A DNA stretch of 64,000 nucleotides from Tenacibaculum finnmarkense genomovar ulcerans. GTDB lineage: Bacteria > Bacteroidota > Bacteroidia > Flavobacteriales > Flavobacteriaceae. This document shows positions 25,745 through 35,375 of this stretch, piece after piece. The notes under the pieces were generated by a model. That model made no database searches and was not told the origin of the DNA. It saw only the letters and a list, made by a program, of their open reading frames with translations. Location: assembly GCF_900239495.1 (NCBI RefSeq), contig NZ_OENE01000004.1, positions 189,218 through 253,217 on the forward strand, written 5' to 3'. The position numbers were made by a program, and so were the translations under genes. How positions within the stretch are numbered: the stretch's first letter is position 1; the number at the start of each line of letters is the position of its first letter.

Positions 25745-26986
25745 ATGAAATTTTTATTTGATTCAGATACTTGGCAAGAAATTTATGGAAGCATCCGTAA
25801 AAATAAAGTTAGAACCGTAATAACAATTATAGGGGTTCTTTGGGGGATATTTTTATTAGTTGTTCTGTTAGGGGCATCTCGAGGGATGGAAAATAGTTTT
25901 AAGAAAATTTTCGGAAATTTTGCTACCAATAGCGTTTTTGTATGGACACAATCTACCGACAGACCTTTTAAAGGTTTTCAAAAAGGAAGGCGTTTTTTAC
26001 CCACATTAACGGATGTTAAAATATTAAAAAAAGAGTTTAAAGAAATAAAATTATTAGCACCGAGAAGTCAATCGAACGGGCAAATAGTTAAAGGTTTCAA
26101 ATCGGGGAGTTTTCAAATTAGTGGCGATTATCCTATTTTAGATCAGGTACAGAAAAAGAACTTGATCTACGGGCGTTTTTTAAATCAAAATGATATTTTA
26201 TCTAAAGCAAAAGTAACGGTAATTGCCGAAGATATTTATAAACAACTCTTTGAAAAAGGCGAAAAACCAATAGGAGAATATATCAAAATTAACAATATCA
26301 ACTATAAAGTAATTGGGGTTTATAAAGAGTCAAGCAGTGTTAATTTTGATGGCGCTTGTGCTTATATTCCGTTTACAACCTTTCAGCAGGTGTATAATAT
26401 GGGTGATAAAATTCATTGGATGATGATAACAGCCAATGAAGGAGTAGATATTAAACAGTTAGAAAAAGATGTATTATTAACCTTAAAAAACCTACACAAA
26501 GTGCATCCTGATGATAAAAAAGCTTTCGGAAGTGTAAATTTAGGGGTTGAAATAGCAAAGTTTACAGGCTTTTTAACAGGAATGCAATTTTTAACATGGT
26601 TTGTAGGAATCGCTACTTTAATAGCGGGAGTTTTTGCAATTGGTAATATTTTATTAATAACGGTAAAAGAGCGTACCAAAGAAATAGGAATCCGTAGAGC
26701 CTTAGGAGCAACGCCTAAAAGTATCCGACAACAAATTGTATTAGAATCTGTTTTTTTAACAACCATCGCCGGAATGCTAGGAATTATATTGGGCGCATTG
26801 GTACTTTATTTAATAGATATGGCTTTTGGGCAAGGACCCGATGCTAAATTAATTAACCCAACGGTAAACATTCCAATTATATTAATTGCCTTTACTACTT
26901 TGGTGGTATTAGGAACTTTAATAGGATTAATACCCGCACATATGGCAACAGTAATCAAACCAATCGAAGCATTAAGAGAAGAATAA
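25745..26986 (+). CDS. FtsX/MacB-type ABC transporter permease, second of two
   Basis: This protein is 413 aa long with the same layout as its upstream neighbour: one N-terminal helix, a periplasmic domain, and three C-terminal helices with ERTKEIGIRRALGA and the ending VIKPIEALREE. The two permeases are diverged paralogues from an old tandem duplication. They are co-encoded at 2-nt spacing and are predicted to pair with one another and the ATPase at 23800. Confidence 0.9.
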   Translation: MKFLFDSDTWQEIYGSIRKNKVRTVITIIGVLWGIFLLVVLLGASRGMENSFKKIFGNFATNSVFVWTQSTDRPFKGFQKGRRFLPTLTDVKILKKEFKEIKLLAPRSQSNGQIVKGFKSGSFQISGDYPILDQVQKKNLIYGRFLNQNDILSKAKVTVIAEDIYKQLFEKGEKPIGEYIKINNINYKVIGVYKESSSVNFDGACAYIPFTTFQQVYNMGDKIHWMMITANEGVDIKQLEKDVLLTLKNLHKVHPDDKKAFGSVNLGVEIAKFTGFLTGMQFLTWFVGIATLIAGVFAIGNILLITVKERTKEIGIRRALGATPKSIRQQIVLESVFLTTIAGMLGIILGALVLYLIDMAFGQGPDAKLINPTVNIPIILIAFTTLVVLGTLIGLIPAHMATVIKPIEALREE

Positions 26987-27001
26987 ATCAATTAACAAAT
27001 T

Positions 27002-28123
27002 ATGAGTAAGAGAGCAAAAATTATTTTAGGAATTGTAGCAATATTATTTGCAATAGCGTTAATATGGTTCGCAAAAAAGAACAAAAAAAATATTATAGCA
27101 TACGAAACAGAAACAGCATTTAGAACAACAATAGTTAAAAAAACCGTAGCAACAGGAAAGGTAATTCCTTTGGAAGAAGTAGAAATTAAACCTCAAATAG
27201 CTGGTATTGTTTCTGAAATTTTAGTAGAAGAAGGTGCTATTGTTAAAGCAGGCGATTTAATAGCAACTGTTAGAGTTGTACCTAATGTAGCGTCTTTAAA
27301 CAGGGCAAATGGTAGTGTGAAAAACGCAAAATTATCGTTTAATAATGCAAAGCTACAATTTGATAGAAATAAAAATTTATTTGATAAAGGAGTAATTTCT
27401 CGTCAAGATTTTGAAAATGCGGAATTAAATTATAACAATGCTCGTTTGTTATTAGCCAACGCAAAATCGGACATGGATATTATTAAAAAAGGAACAACAT
27501 CAGGTTTAGGAAGTGCTGCAAATACAAGTATTAGAGCAACAACTTCGGGTATGATTGTTGAAATTCCTGTTAAAAAAGGCTATCAGGTTACACAAACCAA
27601 CGATTTTAACGCAGGAACAACAATTGCTCGTATTGCTGATATGACCAAAATGATTTTTGAAGGAAAAGTAGATGAGTCGGAAGTTGGTAAATTAGTGAAG
27701 GGAACAGCAATTGAAATAGCTATCGGGGCGATTGAAAATAAGAAATTTCCTGCGGTTTTAAATTTTATAGCACCAAAAGGAACCGATGAAGGTGGAGCGG
27801 TGCAGTTTAAAATTAAAGCCGATGTTACCTTAGATGATGAATATTTTATTAGAGCAGGATATAGCGCAAATGCAGATATTGTTTTAGAGAAAAAAGACTC
27901 GGTTTTATCAATAAAAGAAGCCTTGCTTAGGTTTGATAAAAAAACAGAAAAACCGTATGTTGAGGTTAAAAATTCTGATGATAAATTTGAAAAAATAACG
28001 GTTAAATTAGGGACTTCTGATGGCGTAAATGTTGAGGTTTTAGAAGGTGTTACCAAAGATGATAAAATAAAAATTTGGAACAAAGCATCAAAAGATACGA
28101 ACGATACGAAAAAAGAACATTAA
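27002..28123 (+). CDS. MacA-like periplasmic adaptor (membrane fusion protein, HlyD family)
   Basis: This protein is 373 aa long. One N-terminal transmembrane anchor is at about residues 5-23. A split lipoyl domain (IKPQIAGIVSEILVEEGAIVKAGD and TTSGMIVEIPVKKGYQV) is interrupted by a coiled-coil hairpin at about 95-165. Beta-barrel and membrane-proximal domains follow. It links the inner-membrane MacB-like pump encoded just upstream to an outer-membrane TolC-type channel. No TolC gene is in this operon, so a channel encoded elsewhere is needed. Confidence 0.9.
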   Translation: MSKRAKIILGIVAILFAIALIWFAKKNKKNIIAYETETAFRTTIVKKTVATGKVIPLEEVEIKPQIAGIVSEILVEEGAIVKAGDLIATVRVVPNVASLNRANGSVKNAKLSFNNAKLQFDRNKNLFDKGVISRQDFENAELNYNNARLLLANAKSDMDIIKKGTTSGLGSAANTSIRATTSGMIVEIPVKKGYQVTQTNDFNAGTTIARIADMTKMIFEGKVDESEVGKLVKGTAIEIAIGAIENKKFPAVLNFIAPKGTDEGGAVQFKIKADVTLDDEYFIRAGYSANADIVLEKKDSVLSIKEALLRFDKKTEKPYVEVKNSDDKFEKITVKLGTSDGVNVEVLEGVTKDDKIKIWNKASKDTNDTKKEH

Positions 28124-28150
28124 TCATTTTAGTTTTTTTAATTGGGTTAA

Positions 28151-28187
28151 AAGGAGAAATTCAGTATTGAATTTCTCCTTTTTTTAT
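28151..28187 (+). terminator. Strong terminator of the efflux operon
   Basis: AAGGAGAAATTCA pairs perfectly with TGAATTTCTCCTT across a 4-nt loop, giving a 13-bp stem followed by a T run. It closes the four-gene efflux operon. Confidence 0.92.
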
Positions 28188-28295
28188 GGTTTTTTTTTAA
28201 TTCTAGTGATTAAAACGTTATCGAAAAGGGGAATTTCTCTTGCTTTATTTGATAGCAGGTATTTTACCTATTTACTAAAATAAACAACGGATGTT

Positions 28296-28388
28296 TAGCC
28301 CCGATTGTAGCAATTGTTTGAGCTCTTTTTTGTTTTTTCCTTTTTTAAAAAACAAAAAAAGCGAGTGCGGAAAGCGGGAAATAGCTTC
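28296..28388 (+). repeat. Family B intergenic repeat, copy B1
   Basis: The element runs from TAGCCCCGATTG to a TAGCTTC end. Its middle has a T-rich then A-rich palindromic core and the block GCGAGTGCGGAAAGCGGGAA. Its left TAGCAATT and right AATAGCTTC areas are roughly complementary. The same unit recurs at 30045 (reverse) and 35896. It lies between convergent macA-like and gcvT genes. The rest of the 28188-28442 gap holds no gene that I can support. Confidence 0.85.
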
Positions 28389-28442
28389 AAATAATTTTTC
28401 TAAATAGTAGATAAATAGAGCTGGTTTTAAAATAGTTTAACA

Positions 28443-28474
28443 AAAAAAGCAACCCTTTAAAAGAGTTGCTTTTC
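28443..28474 (-). terminator. Terminator of gcvT
   Basis: On the minus strand AAAAGCAACTCTTTT pairs with AAAGGGTTGCTTTT and a T run follows. It begins 22 nt after the gcvT stop codon. Confidence 0.85.
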
Positions 28475-28495
28475 TATATACATGATAAAATTTTC

Positions 28496-29578
28496 TTATC
28501 CTTTGTAAAAAGGTAATTTAACTACTTTCGCAGCTAATTGTTTTTTACGAACTTGAATAAAAATATCAGAATCTACTTTTGAATTTTCTTTAGTAACGTA
28601 TCCTAAACCAATTCCTTTTCCTAAAGAAGGACTCATCGTTCCTGAAGTTACACGACCGATTACAGTTCCATCAGCATCAACAATTTCATAATCATGACGA
28701 GGAATACCACGTTCTGTTAATTCAAAAGCGACTAATTTTTTAGTAACACCCGCTTCTTTCTGCGCCTTTAAAGCTTCAGAATTTACAAAGTCTTTGGTGA
28801 ATTTAGTAATCCAACCTAAACCAGCTTCTAATGGAGAAGTGGTGTCGTCAATATCGTTACCATATAAGCAATATCCCATTTCTAAACGCAAAGTATCACG
28901 AGCCGCTAAACCGATTGGTTTAATATTCCAGTCTGCACCTGCTTCAAAAACTTTTTTCCAAAGTTGCTCTACATCTTTATTTTTTACATAAATTTCAAAT
29001 CCTCCAGAACCTGTGTAACCAGTTGCCGAAATAACAACGTTAGGAATTCCTGCAAAATCAGCAATTTCAAAAGTGTAAAACTTAATAGTAGATAAATTTA
29101 CAGCCGTTAACGATTGCATAGCTTCCACAGCTTTTGGTCCTTGAATAGCCAATAAAGACCAGTCATCAGAACGGTTTTCCATAGTAACATTTAAGTCGTT
29201 ATGGCTAGCAATCCAGTTCCAATCTTTTTCAATATTAGAGGCGTTTACAACTAACATGTACTCGTTTTCAGCAATCATATAGATAATTAAATCATCTACA
29301 ATTCCGCCATCAGCATTTGGCATACAGCTATATTGCGCCTTACCAGGAACTAATTTTGAAGCATCGTTGGTTGCTACTTTTTGAATTAAAGCTAAGGCAT
29401 TTTCTCCTTTTAAGAAAAATTCACCCATGTGGCTTACGTCAAAAACACCAACGCCTGTTCTAACCGTTTCGTGTTCTATATTGATTCCTTCGTATTGTAC
29501 AGGCATGTTATAACCAGCAAAAGGAACTAATTTAGCACCTAAAGCTTCGTGAATATGTGTTAATGCAGTATTTTTCAT
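28496..29578 (-). CDS. gcvT: Aminomethyltransferase, glycine cleavage system T protein
   Basis: This protein is 360 aa long, the normal length. It transfers the methylene group from aminomethyl-H protein to tetrahydrofolate and releases ammonia. Visible family motifs are the N-terminal [24 protein letters not shown] near residue 44-54, the folate-binding [12 protein letters not shown] near residue 188-199, and the C-terminal [21 protein letters not shown]. The other glycine cleavage genes (gcvH, gcvP) are not adjacent, which is usual in flavobacteria. Confidence 0.96.
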   Translation of the reverse strand: MKNTALTHIHEALGAKLVPFAGYNMPVQYEGINIEHETVRTGVGVFDVSHMGEFFLKGENALALIQKVATNDASKLVPGKAQYSCMPNADGGIVDDLIIYMIAENEYMLVVNASNIEKDWNWIASHNDLNVTMENRSDDWSLLAIQGPKAVEAMQSLTAVNLSTIKFYTFEIADFAGIPNVVISATGYTGSGGFEIYVKNKDVEQLWKKVFEAGADWNIKPIGLAARDTLRLEMGYCLYGNDIDDTTSPLEAGLGWITKFTKDFVNSEALKAQKEAGVTKKLVAFELTERGIPRHDYEIVDADGTVIGRVTSGTMSPSLGKGIGLGYVTKENSKVDSDIFIQVRKKQLAAKVVKLPFYKG

Positions 29579-29803
29579 TCTAAAATTTTTTATTTAAAAG
29601 TATATGCTAAAATATTGAAAAATGACAAATAAATAACCTTATTTTGGTTAATGTTTTAATGAATTATTACCTAAAAATGTGTTGATATTGTTTTGTAAAA
29701 ATAAGAAGTGAAGTTAAGCCGCTTTAAAGTAAGAAGGTTATTAGATGAATTAATCAACTAGAACCTTTATTTTTGCTTTTTTAGATAAAAATAAGTACCA
29801 AAG

Positions 29804-30022
29804 ATGAGCCAAGAACAACCAAATAATCCGCTTCACGGAATAAAATTAGCCACCATGTTAGAAGAACTATATTTAGAATATGGTTGGCAAGAATTAGGAG
29901 AAATTTTAAACTTAAATTGTTTTAAAAATAATCCGACATTAAAATCGAGTTTGAAATTTTTAAGAACAACGCCTTGGGCTAGAACCAAAGTTGAAAAATT
30001 CTATTTAAAATTTATAAGTTAA
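29804..30022 (+). CDS. VF530 family DNA-binding protein (DUF2132), short form
   Basis: This protein is 72 aa long and is the minimal VF530 domain. It has NPLHGIKL at residues 7-14, YGWQELGE, then [22 protein letters not shown], and a last helix. It is paralogous to the 113-aa protein at 2556, which has an additional disordered N-terminal tail. The family is reported to bind DNA; no role is known to me. The gene stands alone between gcvT (divergent) and a family B repeat. Confidence 0.88.
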   Translation: MSQEQPNNPLHGIKLATMLEELYLEYGWQELGEILNLNCFKNNPTLKSSLKFLRTTPWARTKVEKFYLKFIS

Positions 30023-30044
30023 ATTAATTTTTTCTATTTTTTTT

Positions 30045-30129
30045 GAAGCAATTTCCCGCTTTCCGCACTCGCTCTTTTTTTGAAAAAAATCAAAAAAAGG
30101 AGCTCAAACAATTGCTTCAATCGGGGCTA
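30045..30129 (-). repeat. Family B intergenic repeat, copy B2 (inverted)
   Basis: This is the same unit as at 28296 but inverted. It runs from GAAGCAATTTCCCGC through the GCACTCGCTC block to AATTGCTTCAATCGGGGCTA. The outer GAAGCAATT and AATTGCTTC arms are perfect complements. It lies between the short VF530 gene and priA. Confidence 0.87.
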
Positions 30130-30178
30130 GGGATTTCTACTTATTTATAGAAATACGGTATTTTATAAGTATATTTAT

Positions 30179-30207
30179 ACCTCACCAATTTTTAAAATCG
30201 GTGAGGT
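30179..30207. other. Hairpin upstream of priA
   Basis: ACCTCACC and GGTGAGGT form a perfect 8-bp stem that can extend through AATTTTTAAAATC. It resembles the terminator hairpin at 4235, but no T run follows on either side. It might be in the 5' leader of priA or mark the 3' end of the VF530 transcript. Confidence 0.5.
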
Positions 30208-30269
30208 GTATGTTTTATATATATAATTGTATTTTTACGAATTCAACCGAAAAATTACTAGAATTCACT

Positions 30270-32711
30270 ATGTATTTCATCGACGTTATATTGCCTATAT
30301 CATTAAAAAAAATGTTTACCTATGCAGTAAACGAAGCCGAATTTTCGTTCCTTAAAAAAGGAATGCGAGTGGCGGTTTCTTTCGGGAAAAGTAAAATTTA
30401 TACGGCACTTGTTTTTAATATTCATCAAAATGCCCCTGAAGTATATAAAGCAAAAGATATTCATCAAATTTTAGACGAAACACCTATTGTACACGAATAT
30501 CAATTAAAGCATTGGCAGTGGATTTCGAGTTATTATATGTGTTCGTTAGGCGATGTTTATAGGGCGGCATTACCATCGGCATTTATGTTAGAAAGTGAAA
30601 CAATTATTTATAAAAATGACAGTTTTACTGATGAAGCTATTTTAACTGATGACGAATTTTTAATTTTTGAAGCCCTTCAAAATAGTTCTGAACTTACACT
30701 TAATCAAGTTGCTAAGATTATCGATAAAAAAACTTTTTTACCTATTATTGATAGTTTAATTAACAAAGAAGTTGTTTTTATTAAAGAAGCAATTTATGAA
30801 ACATACAAGCCTAAGTTAGTGAAATATGTTCGTTTAAACGCTGCACATCAATCGAATGAAGCGCTTCAAGAATTGCTAGAAAATTTATCAAGAGCAAAAA
30901 AACAACGCGAAGCAGTACTTACTTATTTTCAATTAGCAGTATCTAAAAAACCCATAAAAGCAAAAGAATTAGAAGAAAAATCAGGCGCATCATCAGCAAT
31001 ATTAAAAGCCTTGGTTGATAAAGAAATTTTTGAGTTTTATCAAATTCAAACCGATAGAATTAATTTTGAAGGAGAAACCAATCAAATAAAAGAATTAAAC
31101 GAGTTTCAACAGCAATCTTTTAATGAAATTAAAACATCTTTTGAAACTCAAAATGTAACCTTATTACACGGGGTTACAGGTTCAGGAAAAACAGAAATTT
31201 ATGTAAAACTGATAAAAGAAGTAATCGCAGAAGGCAAGCAAGTATTATTTTTATTGCCAGAAATAGCGTTAACAACTCAAATAATTAGTCGATTAGAACG
31301 TTATTTTGGCGATTTTATATCCGTTTTCCATTCAAAATATTCTATGAACGAGCGGGTAGAAGTGTGGAATAACGTGTTGGAAAATAAACCAAAAGCACAG
31401 ATAATTTTAGGCGCTCGTTCGGCTGGTTTTTTACCATTTTCAAATTTAGGATTAATTGTAATTGATGAAGAGCATGAAACTTCCTACAAGCAATTTGAAC
31501 CATCACCACGCTATAATGCCCGCGATTCGGCAATTGTTTTAGGGCATTTACACAAGGCAAAAGTATTGTTAGGTTCGGCAACGCCATCGTTAGAAAGTTA
31601 TTTTAATGCCAAGCAAAATAAATATGGTTTTGTTGAATTAACCCGTCGTTTTGGAAACATTCAACTGCCAAAAATCGAACTGATTGACATCAAAGAAAAG
31701 CAACGGAAAAAGCAAATGAAAGGGCATTTTTCCGATAGGTTATTAACCATGATTACCGAAGCTTTGGAGCAAAAAGAACAGGTGATTTTATTTCAAAACA
31801 GGCGTGGTTTTTCTCCTGTTGTAGAATGTAACACTTGTGGTATTTCACCAGAATGCCCAAATTGTGATGTGAGTTTAACATTTCATAAATTTAGACGAGA
31901 ATTAAAATGTCATTATTGCAGCTACCAACGTGCGATGCCTAATAATTGCGGTGCTTGTGGAAGTACAACCCTTGATACAAAAGGCTTTGGAACAGAGCAA
32001 ATTGAGCTAGAACTAAAAAGCTTATTTCCTGATTATAACATCGGAAGAATGGATTTAGATACCACACGAGGAAAATACGGTTATCAAAAAATAATTGGAG
32101 CCTTTGAGGCACAAGAAATTGATATTTTAGTAGGAACACAAATGTTATCGAAAGGCTTGGATTTTGAAAATGTATCGTTAGTGGGTATTTTAAGTGCCGA
32201 TTCTATGTTAAATTTCCCTGATTTTAGAGCCCACGAACGTGCCTATCAATTAATGGTTCAGGTGTCGGGTAGGGCAGGACGTAGTAAAAAACAAGGAAAT
32301 GTTGCGATACAAACTTACAACCCAAATCATCAAATATTACAGCAAGTTTCGACCACTAATTACGCTCAAATGTACAAAGAACAATTGCAGGAGCGTTGGA
32401 ATTTTAAGTATCCACCATATTATAAATTGATTAAAATTACGCTAAAACACAGGGATGCTGTTCGCGTGGAAATGGGGGTAAATTGGCTGGTAAAATCATT
32501 ACAAAATGTGTTTGCGAAAAATGTTTTAGGACCCACAACGCCAGCAGTATCGCGTGTTCGTAATTTATATATTAAAAATTTAGTGATTAAAATTCCGCCA
32601 AAACAATCGTTAGGAAAAACAAAAGAACAAATTATTAGGGTGAAAAATTCTTTCGAAGCCGTAAAGGATTTTAGGTCGATCCGTTTTATTATGGATGTGG
32701 ATGCTTATTAA
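30270..32711 (+). CDS. priA: Primosomal protein N' (replication restart helicase PriA)
   Basis: This protein is 813 aa long from the ATG at 30270; the in-frame upstream start at 30201 lies in the hairpin and adds residues unlike the family. The N-terminus (MYFIDVILPISLKKMFTY) is the 3'-DNA-binding domain. Helicase motifs follow: Walker A GVTGSGKTE at about residue 301, DEEH, and the C-terminal lobe with VSGRAGR. Eight zinc-binding cysteines lie between (CNTCGISPECPNC, then CHYCSY and CGACG). It restarts stalled replication forks. The gene overlaps the convergent SDR gene by 4 nt. Confidence 0.96.
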   Translation: MYFIDVILPISLKKMFTYAVNEAEFSFLKKGMRVAVSFGKSKIYTALVFNIHQNAPEVYKAKDIHQILDETPIVHEYQLKHWQWISSYYMCSLGDVYRAALPSAFMLESETIIYKNDSFTDEAILTDDEFLIFEALQNSSELTLNQVAKIIDKKTFLPIIDSLINKEVVFIKEAIYETYKPKLVKYVRLNAAHQSNEALQELLENLSRAKKQREAVLTYFQLAVSKKPIKAKELEEKSGASSAILKALVDKEIFEFYQIQTDRINFEGETNQIKELNEFQQQSFNEIKTSFETQNVTLLHGVTGSGKTEIYVKLIKEVIAEGKQVLFLLPEIALTTQIISRLERYFGDFISVFHSKYSMNERVEVWNNVLENKPKAQIILGARSAGFLPFSNLGLIVIDEEHETSYKQFEPSPRYNARDSAIVLGHLHKAKVLLGSATPSLESYFNAKQNKYGFVELTRRFGNIQLPKIELIDIKEKQRKKQMKGHFSDRLLTMITEALEQKEQVILFQNRRGFSPVVECNTCGISPECPNCDVSLTFHKFRRELKCHYCSYQRAMPNNCGACGSTTLDTKGFGTEQIELELKSLFPDYNIGRMDLDTTRGKYGYQKIIGAFEAQEIDILVGTQMLSKGLDFENVSLVGILSADSMLNFPDFRAHERAYQLMVQVSGRAGRSKKQGNVAIQTYNPNHQILQQVSTTNYAQMYKEQLQERWNFKYPPYYKLIKITLKHRDAVRVEMGVNWLVKSLQNVFAKNVLGPTTPAVSRVRNLYIKNLVIKIPPKQSLGKTKEQIIRVKNSFEAVKDFRSIRFIMDVDAY

Positions 32712-33445
32712 ATATTCCGAATATCAAAAATATCGCCATTACTCAACTGATTTTGAGTATCAATTTTATAAATAGTATCGGCAACAAAACTAGGCGTATA
32801 TAATTTATTTTGATTTTTTAAATCGATAAAACGCTGTACATTTTTAAAATCAGTTTCTTTGGTGTTTCTGATTTGAATTTGCATATCCGTAGCTACAACG
32901 CCTGGGTAAATTGCTATACATTTTACGCCATTTTCTATTTCCGATTGTTCAGAAGCAATTGTTTTTGTTAGCATATCGATTGCTGCTTTTGATGTGCAAT
33001 AAACACTCCAGCCTTCATAGGGTTTTTTGGCTGCGCCCGATGAAATATTGATAATTTGTTTTTTACAGGATAATTTTTGTGTTTTCTTGATAAATAATCC
33101 TGATAAAATAAACGGCGTAGTAATATTTAATTGCATAGATTTTGCAATATCAGAAGCTTCTAAATTTTCTAAATTAGCTATTTTACCTAATCTTCCAGCG
33201 TTGTTAACTAAAGTTATTGATGTTATTTTAGAAGTTGAATTTTGATGGATAATTTTATCTAAAAGAGCCGTAAAAATAGTTTGAGTTGCAATACTATCAG
33301 TTAAATCAACTGAAATATGTTGTACGTTTTTTACTTCGGATAAAGTTCTAGCTAATGAAAAAACCGTATAATTTTCAGAAGCATATTTTTGAGCCAGCGC
33401 TTTTCCAATTCCTTTACTTCCGCCTGTGATTATGATGATATTCAT
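32708..33445 (-). CDS. Short-chain dehydrogenase/reductase
   Basis: This protein is 245 aa long. The classical SDR features are the cofactor motif TGGSKGIG at about residues 7-14, the NNAG motif near 84, a catalytic serine in ISSGA, and Tyr149/Lys153 in YCTSK. This points to an NAD(P)(H)-dependent ketone or alcohol reduction. Sequence shape recalls sepiapterin or benzil reductases, but the substrate is uncertain. It is convergent with priA and may be monocistronic. Upstream, the mazG stop is 39 nt away on the same strand. Confidence 0.85.
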   Translation of the reverse strand: MNIIIITGGSKGIGKALAQKYASENYTVFSLARTLSEVKNVQHISVDLTDSIATQTIFTALLDKIIHQNSTSKITSITLVNNAGRLGKIANLENLEASDIAKSMQLNITTPFILSGLFIKKTQKLSCKKQIINISSGAAKKPYEGWSVYCTSKAAIDMLTKTIASEQSEIENGVKCIAIYPGVVATDMQIQIRNTKETDFKNVQRFIDLKNQNKLYTPSFVADTIYKIDTQNQLSNGDIFDIRNI

Positions 33446-33483
33446 GAAAAAAATATAAGAAAGATGAAAAATACTAGCAAATT

Positions 33484-34275
33484 TTACTCAAAAAACTCCT
33501 TCGATTTTTCCCAATAAGTATTCATTTCATTTAAAGTCATATCAGAAATTTCTTTGTCTTGTTTTTTGGCTTGTTTTTCTAAATATTGAAAACGATTGAT
33601 AAATTTTTTATTGGTTTTTTCTAAGGCATTTTCAGGATTTACTTTCATCAAATTTGCGTAATTAATCAGTGAAAATAACACATCGCCAAATTCTTTTTCG
33701 ATACGTTCTTGATTATCGGCTTTATTTCCAGCTTTTATTTCTTCGTTTAGTTCTGTAATTTCTTCCTGAACTTTATCCCAAGCTTGCTCAGGTTTATCCC
33801 ATTTAAAACCAACACCAGCAACTTTTTCTTGAATTCTACTTGCTTTTACCAAAGCGGGTAAACTCTTTGGAACACCTTCTAAAACAGAAGTTTTACCTTC
33901 TTTTAGCTTTAGTTTTTCCCAGTTTCGTTTTACTTCTTCTTCATCTTTAACAACAACATCACCATAAATATGAGGATGACGATGTATTAATTTATCAGAA
34001 ATTGAATTTGCAACATCGGCAATATCGAATGCTTTTTTTTCGCTTCCAATTTTAGCATAAAAGACGATGTGTAATAACACATCGCCTAATTCTTTTTTAA
34101 CCTCTTCTAAATCATTGTCTAGAATAGCGTCTGCTAACTCGTAAGTTTCTTCAATCGTTAAATGACGCAAACTCTCTAAAGTTTGTTTTTTATCCCAAGG
34201 ACACTTCTCTCGAAGTTCGTCCATAATATCTAACAAACGGTTAAAAGCGTCTAATTGTTGCTTACGAGTATTCAT
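33484..34275 (-). CDS. mazG: Nucleoside triphosphate pyrophosphohydrolase MazG
   Basis: This protein is 263 aa long with two MazG domains. The first has CPWDKKQTLESLRHLTIEETYEL at about residues 20-42 and ELGDVLLHIVFYAKI. The second contains EFGDVLFSLINYA near residue 200. The EExxE and EExxD-type residues that bind magnesium are present in both. It hydrolyses (d)NTPs to monophosphates and can sanitise the nucleotide pool or lower ppGpp. It is the last gene of ruvX-def-DUF5606-mazG, 3 nt after DUF5606. Confidence 0.95.
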   Translation of the reverse strand: MNTRKQQLDAFNRLLDIMDELREKCPWDKKQTLESLRHLTIEETYELADAILDNDLEEVKKELGDVLLHIVFYAKIGSEKKAFDIADVANSISDKLIHRHPHIYGDVVVKDEEEVKRNWEKLKLKEGKTSVLEGVPKSLPALVKASRIQEKVAGVGFKWDKPEQAWDKVQEEITELNEEIKAGNKADNQERIEKEFGDVLFSLINYANLMKVNPENALEKTNKKFINRFQYLEKQAKKQDKEISDMTLNEMNTYWEKSKEFFE

Positions 34276-34278
34276 AAT

Positions 34279-34698
34279 TTATTTAGTTTCTTCTGGAGTT
34301 GCTACTTTTTGTAAAGTATTAAAATCGAAATTAGCTGCTGCTAAAGTATTATACCATTGAATTACCTTTTTAATGTTAGAAGCATACACACGTTCTTTGT
34401 CAAAACCTGGTAAAATTTCTTCAAAATAAGCCATTAAAGTATCGTTACTTTCTTTATGAGAAAGTGCTTCTTTACCTTCTTGTTTCTCAGCCATACTTTT
34501 AAGAATAACTGCTAAAGGCACTTCTTCTTCGTAAGTGTAAATTGCAATGTTTTCTAATAAACTTACATTGTGAGTTGCTGCAATAGGAAAACGTTTTCCA
34601 TCAACAATTGAACGAACGATTACTCCTGTTTTTGTTTGAGTGATAATTTCAAATAATCCTGGTTTCCCAGTAACTGCTATAACTTTGTTAAATTCCAT
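34279..34698 (-). CDS. DUF5606 domain-containing protein
   Basis: This protein is 139 aa long. The N-terminal half is a small beta-barrel-like domain (MEFNKVIAVTGKPGLFEII, then GVIVRSIVDGKRFP), recognisable as DUF5606. The C-terminal half is helical, with KESNDTLMAYFEEILPGFDKERVY. There is no signal peptide. The family is largely confined to Bacteroidota and conserved between def and mazG, which hints at a link with translation or nucleotide metabolism, though no function is established. Confidence 0.85.
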   Translation of the reverse strand: MEFNKVIAVTGKPGLFEIITQTKTGVIVRSIVDGKRFPIAATHNVSLLENIAIYTYEEEVPLAVILKSMAEKQEGKEALSHKESNDTLMAYFEEILPGFDKERVYASNIKKVIQWYNTLAAANFDFNTLQKVATPEETK

Positions 34699-34732
34699 AT
34701 TATGGTGTTTTTAGTGTGTCTTTATATAAAGA

Positions 34733-35320
34733 CTATTTTTTCTTGGCATTCGGAAAACGCATTCTGTAACCCGCGTCTACTTTTCCTTTAGAAATATTTT
34801 CTAATTTCTTTTTAATCAAGCGTTTTTTTAAGGTCGATAATTTATCAGTAAATAAAACACCATCAATATGATCGTATTCATGCTGAAAAACACGTGCCGC
34901 TAAACCGCTTAAAACTTTGGTGTGTTTGTCAAAGTTTTCATCTTGATATTCAATAGTAATGGTTTCTTGACGAAAAACATCTTCACGAACATTCGGAATA
35001 CTCAAACAACCTTCGTTAAAAGCCCATTCTTCGCCTTCTTCTTTGATTATTTTTGCATTTATAAATACATGATTAAAGTTTTCTAAGGCTTTTCGGTCTT
35101 CTTCGGATAAATCTTCATCATCAGCAAAAGGTGAGGCATCGATTAAAAATAAACGAATATCTTTACCTATTTGTGGTGCTGCCAACCCGACACCTTGCGC
35201 ATTGTACATTGTTTCTTTCATATTCGCAATTAATTTGTCTAACTGCGGATAGTCTTTATCGATTTCTGTTCCTACTTTACGTAATACGGGATCTCCGTAA
35301 GCAACAATGGGTAAAATCAT
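34733..35320 (-). CDS. def: Peptide deformylase
   Basis: This protein is 195 aa long. All three family motifs are present: GVGLAAPQ at 43-50, EGCLSIP with metal ligand Cys105, and QHEYDHIDG with His147, Glu148 and His151. It removes the N-formyl group from nascent proteins. An insert at residues about 64-84 (DASPFADDEDLSEEDRKALE) is acidic and typical of Bacteroidota deformylases. It lies between ruvX and DUF5606 in one operon. Confidence 0.97.
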   Translation of the reverse strand: MILPIVAYGDPVLRKVGTEIDKDYPQLDKLIANMKETMYNAQGVGLAAPQIGKDIRLFLIDASPFADDEDLSEEDRKALENFNHVFINAKIIKEEGEEWAFNEGCLSIPNVREDVFRQETITIEYQDENFDKHTKVLSGLAARVFQHEYDHIDGVLFTDKLSTLKKRLIKKKLENISKGKVDAGYRMRFPNAKKK

Positions 35321-35375
35321 GTGTTTTTAAATTTTTTAAGGGTACGAAAATACAAAGAATCGTTTATGTATAAAA

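Noticed and set aside
27583..28083. Long open frame (166 codons) on the strand opposite the macA-like gene
   Set aside because: It is fully antisense to a well-supported HlyD-family gene, its product is Ser/Thr/Ile/Phe-rich like other antisense frames here, and no family motif is visible.
28199..28235. A sixth copy of repeat family A
   Set aside because: AATTCTAGTGATT and TTATCGAAAAG resemble the arms of family A, but no right arm is present and the match is too worn to list as a copy.
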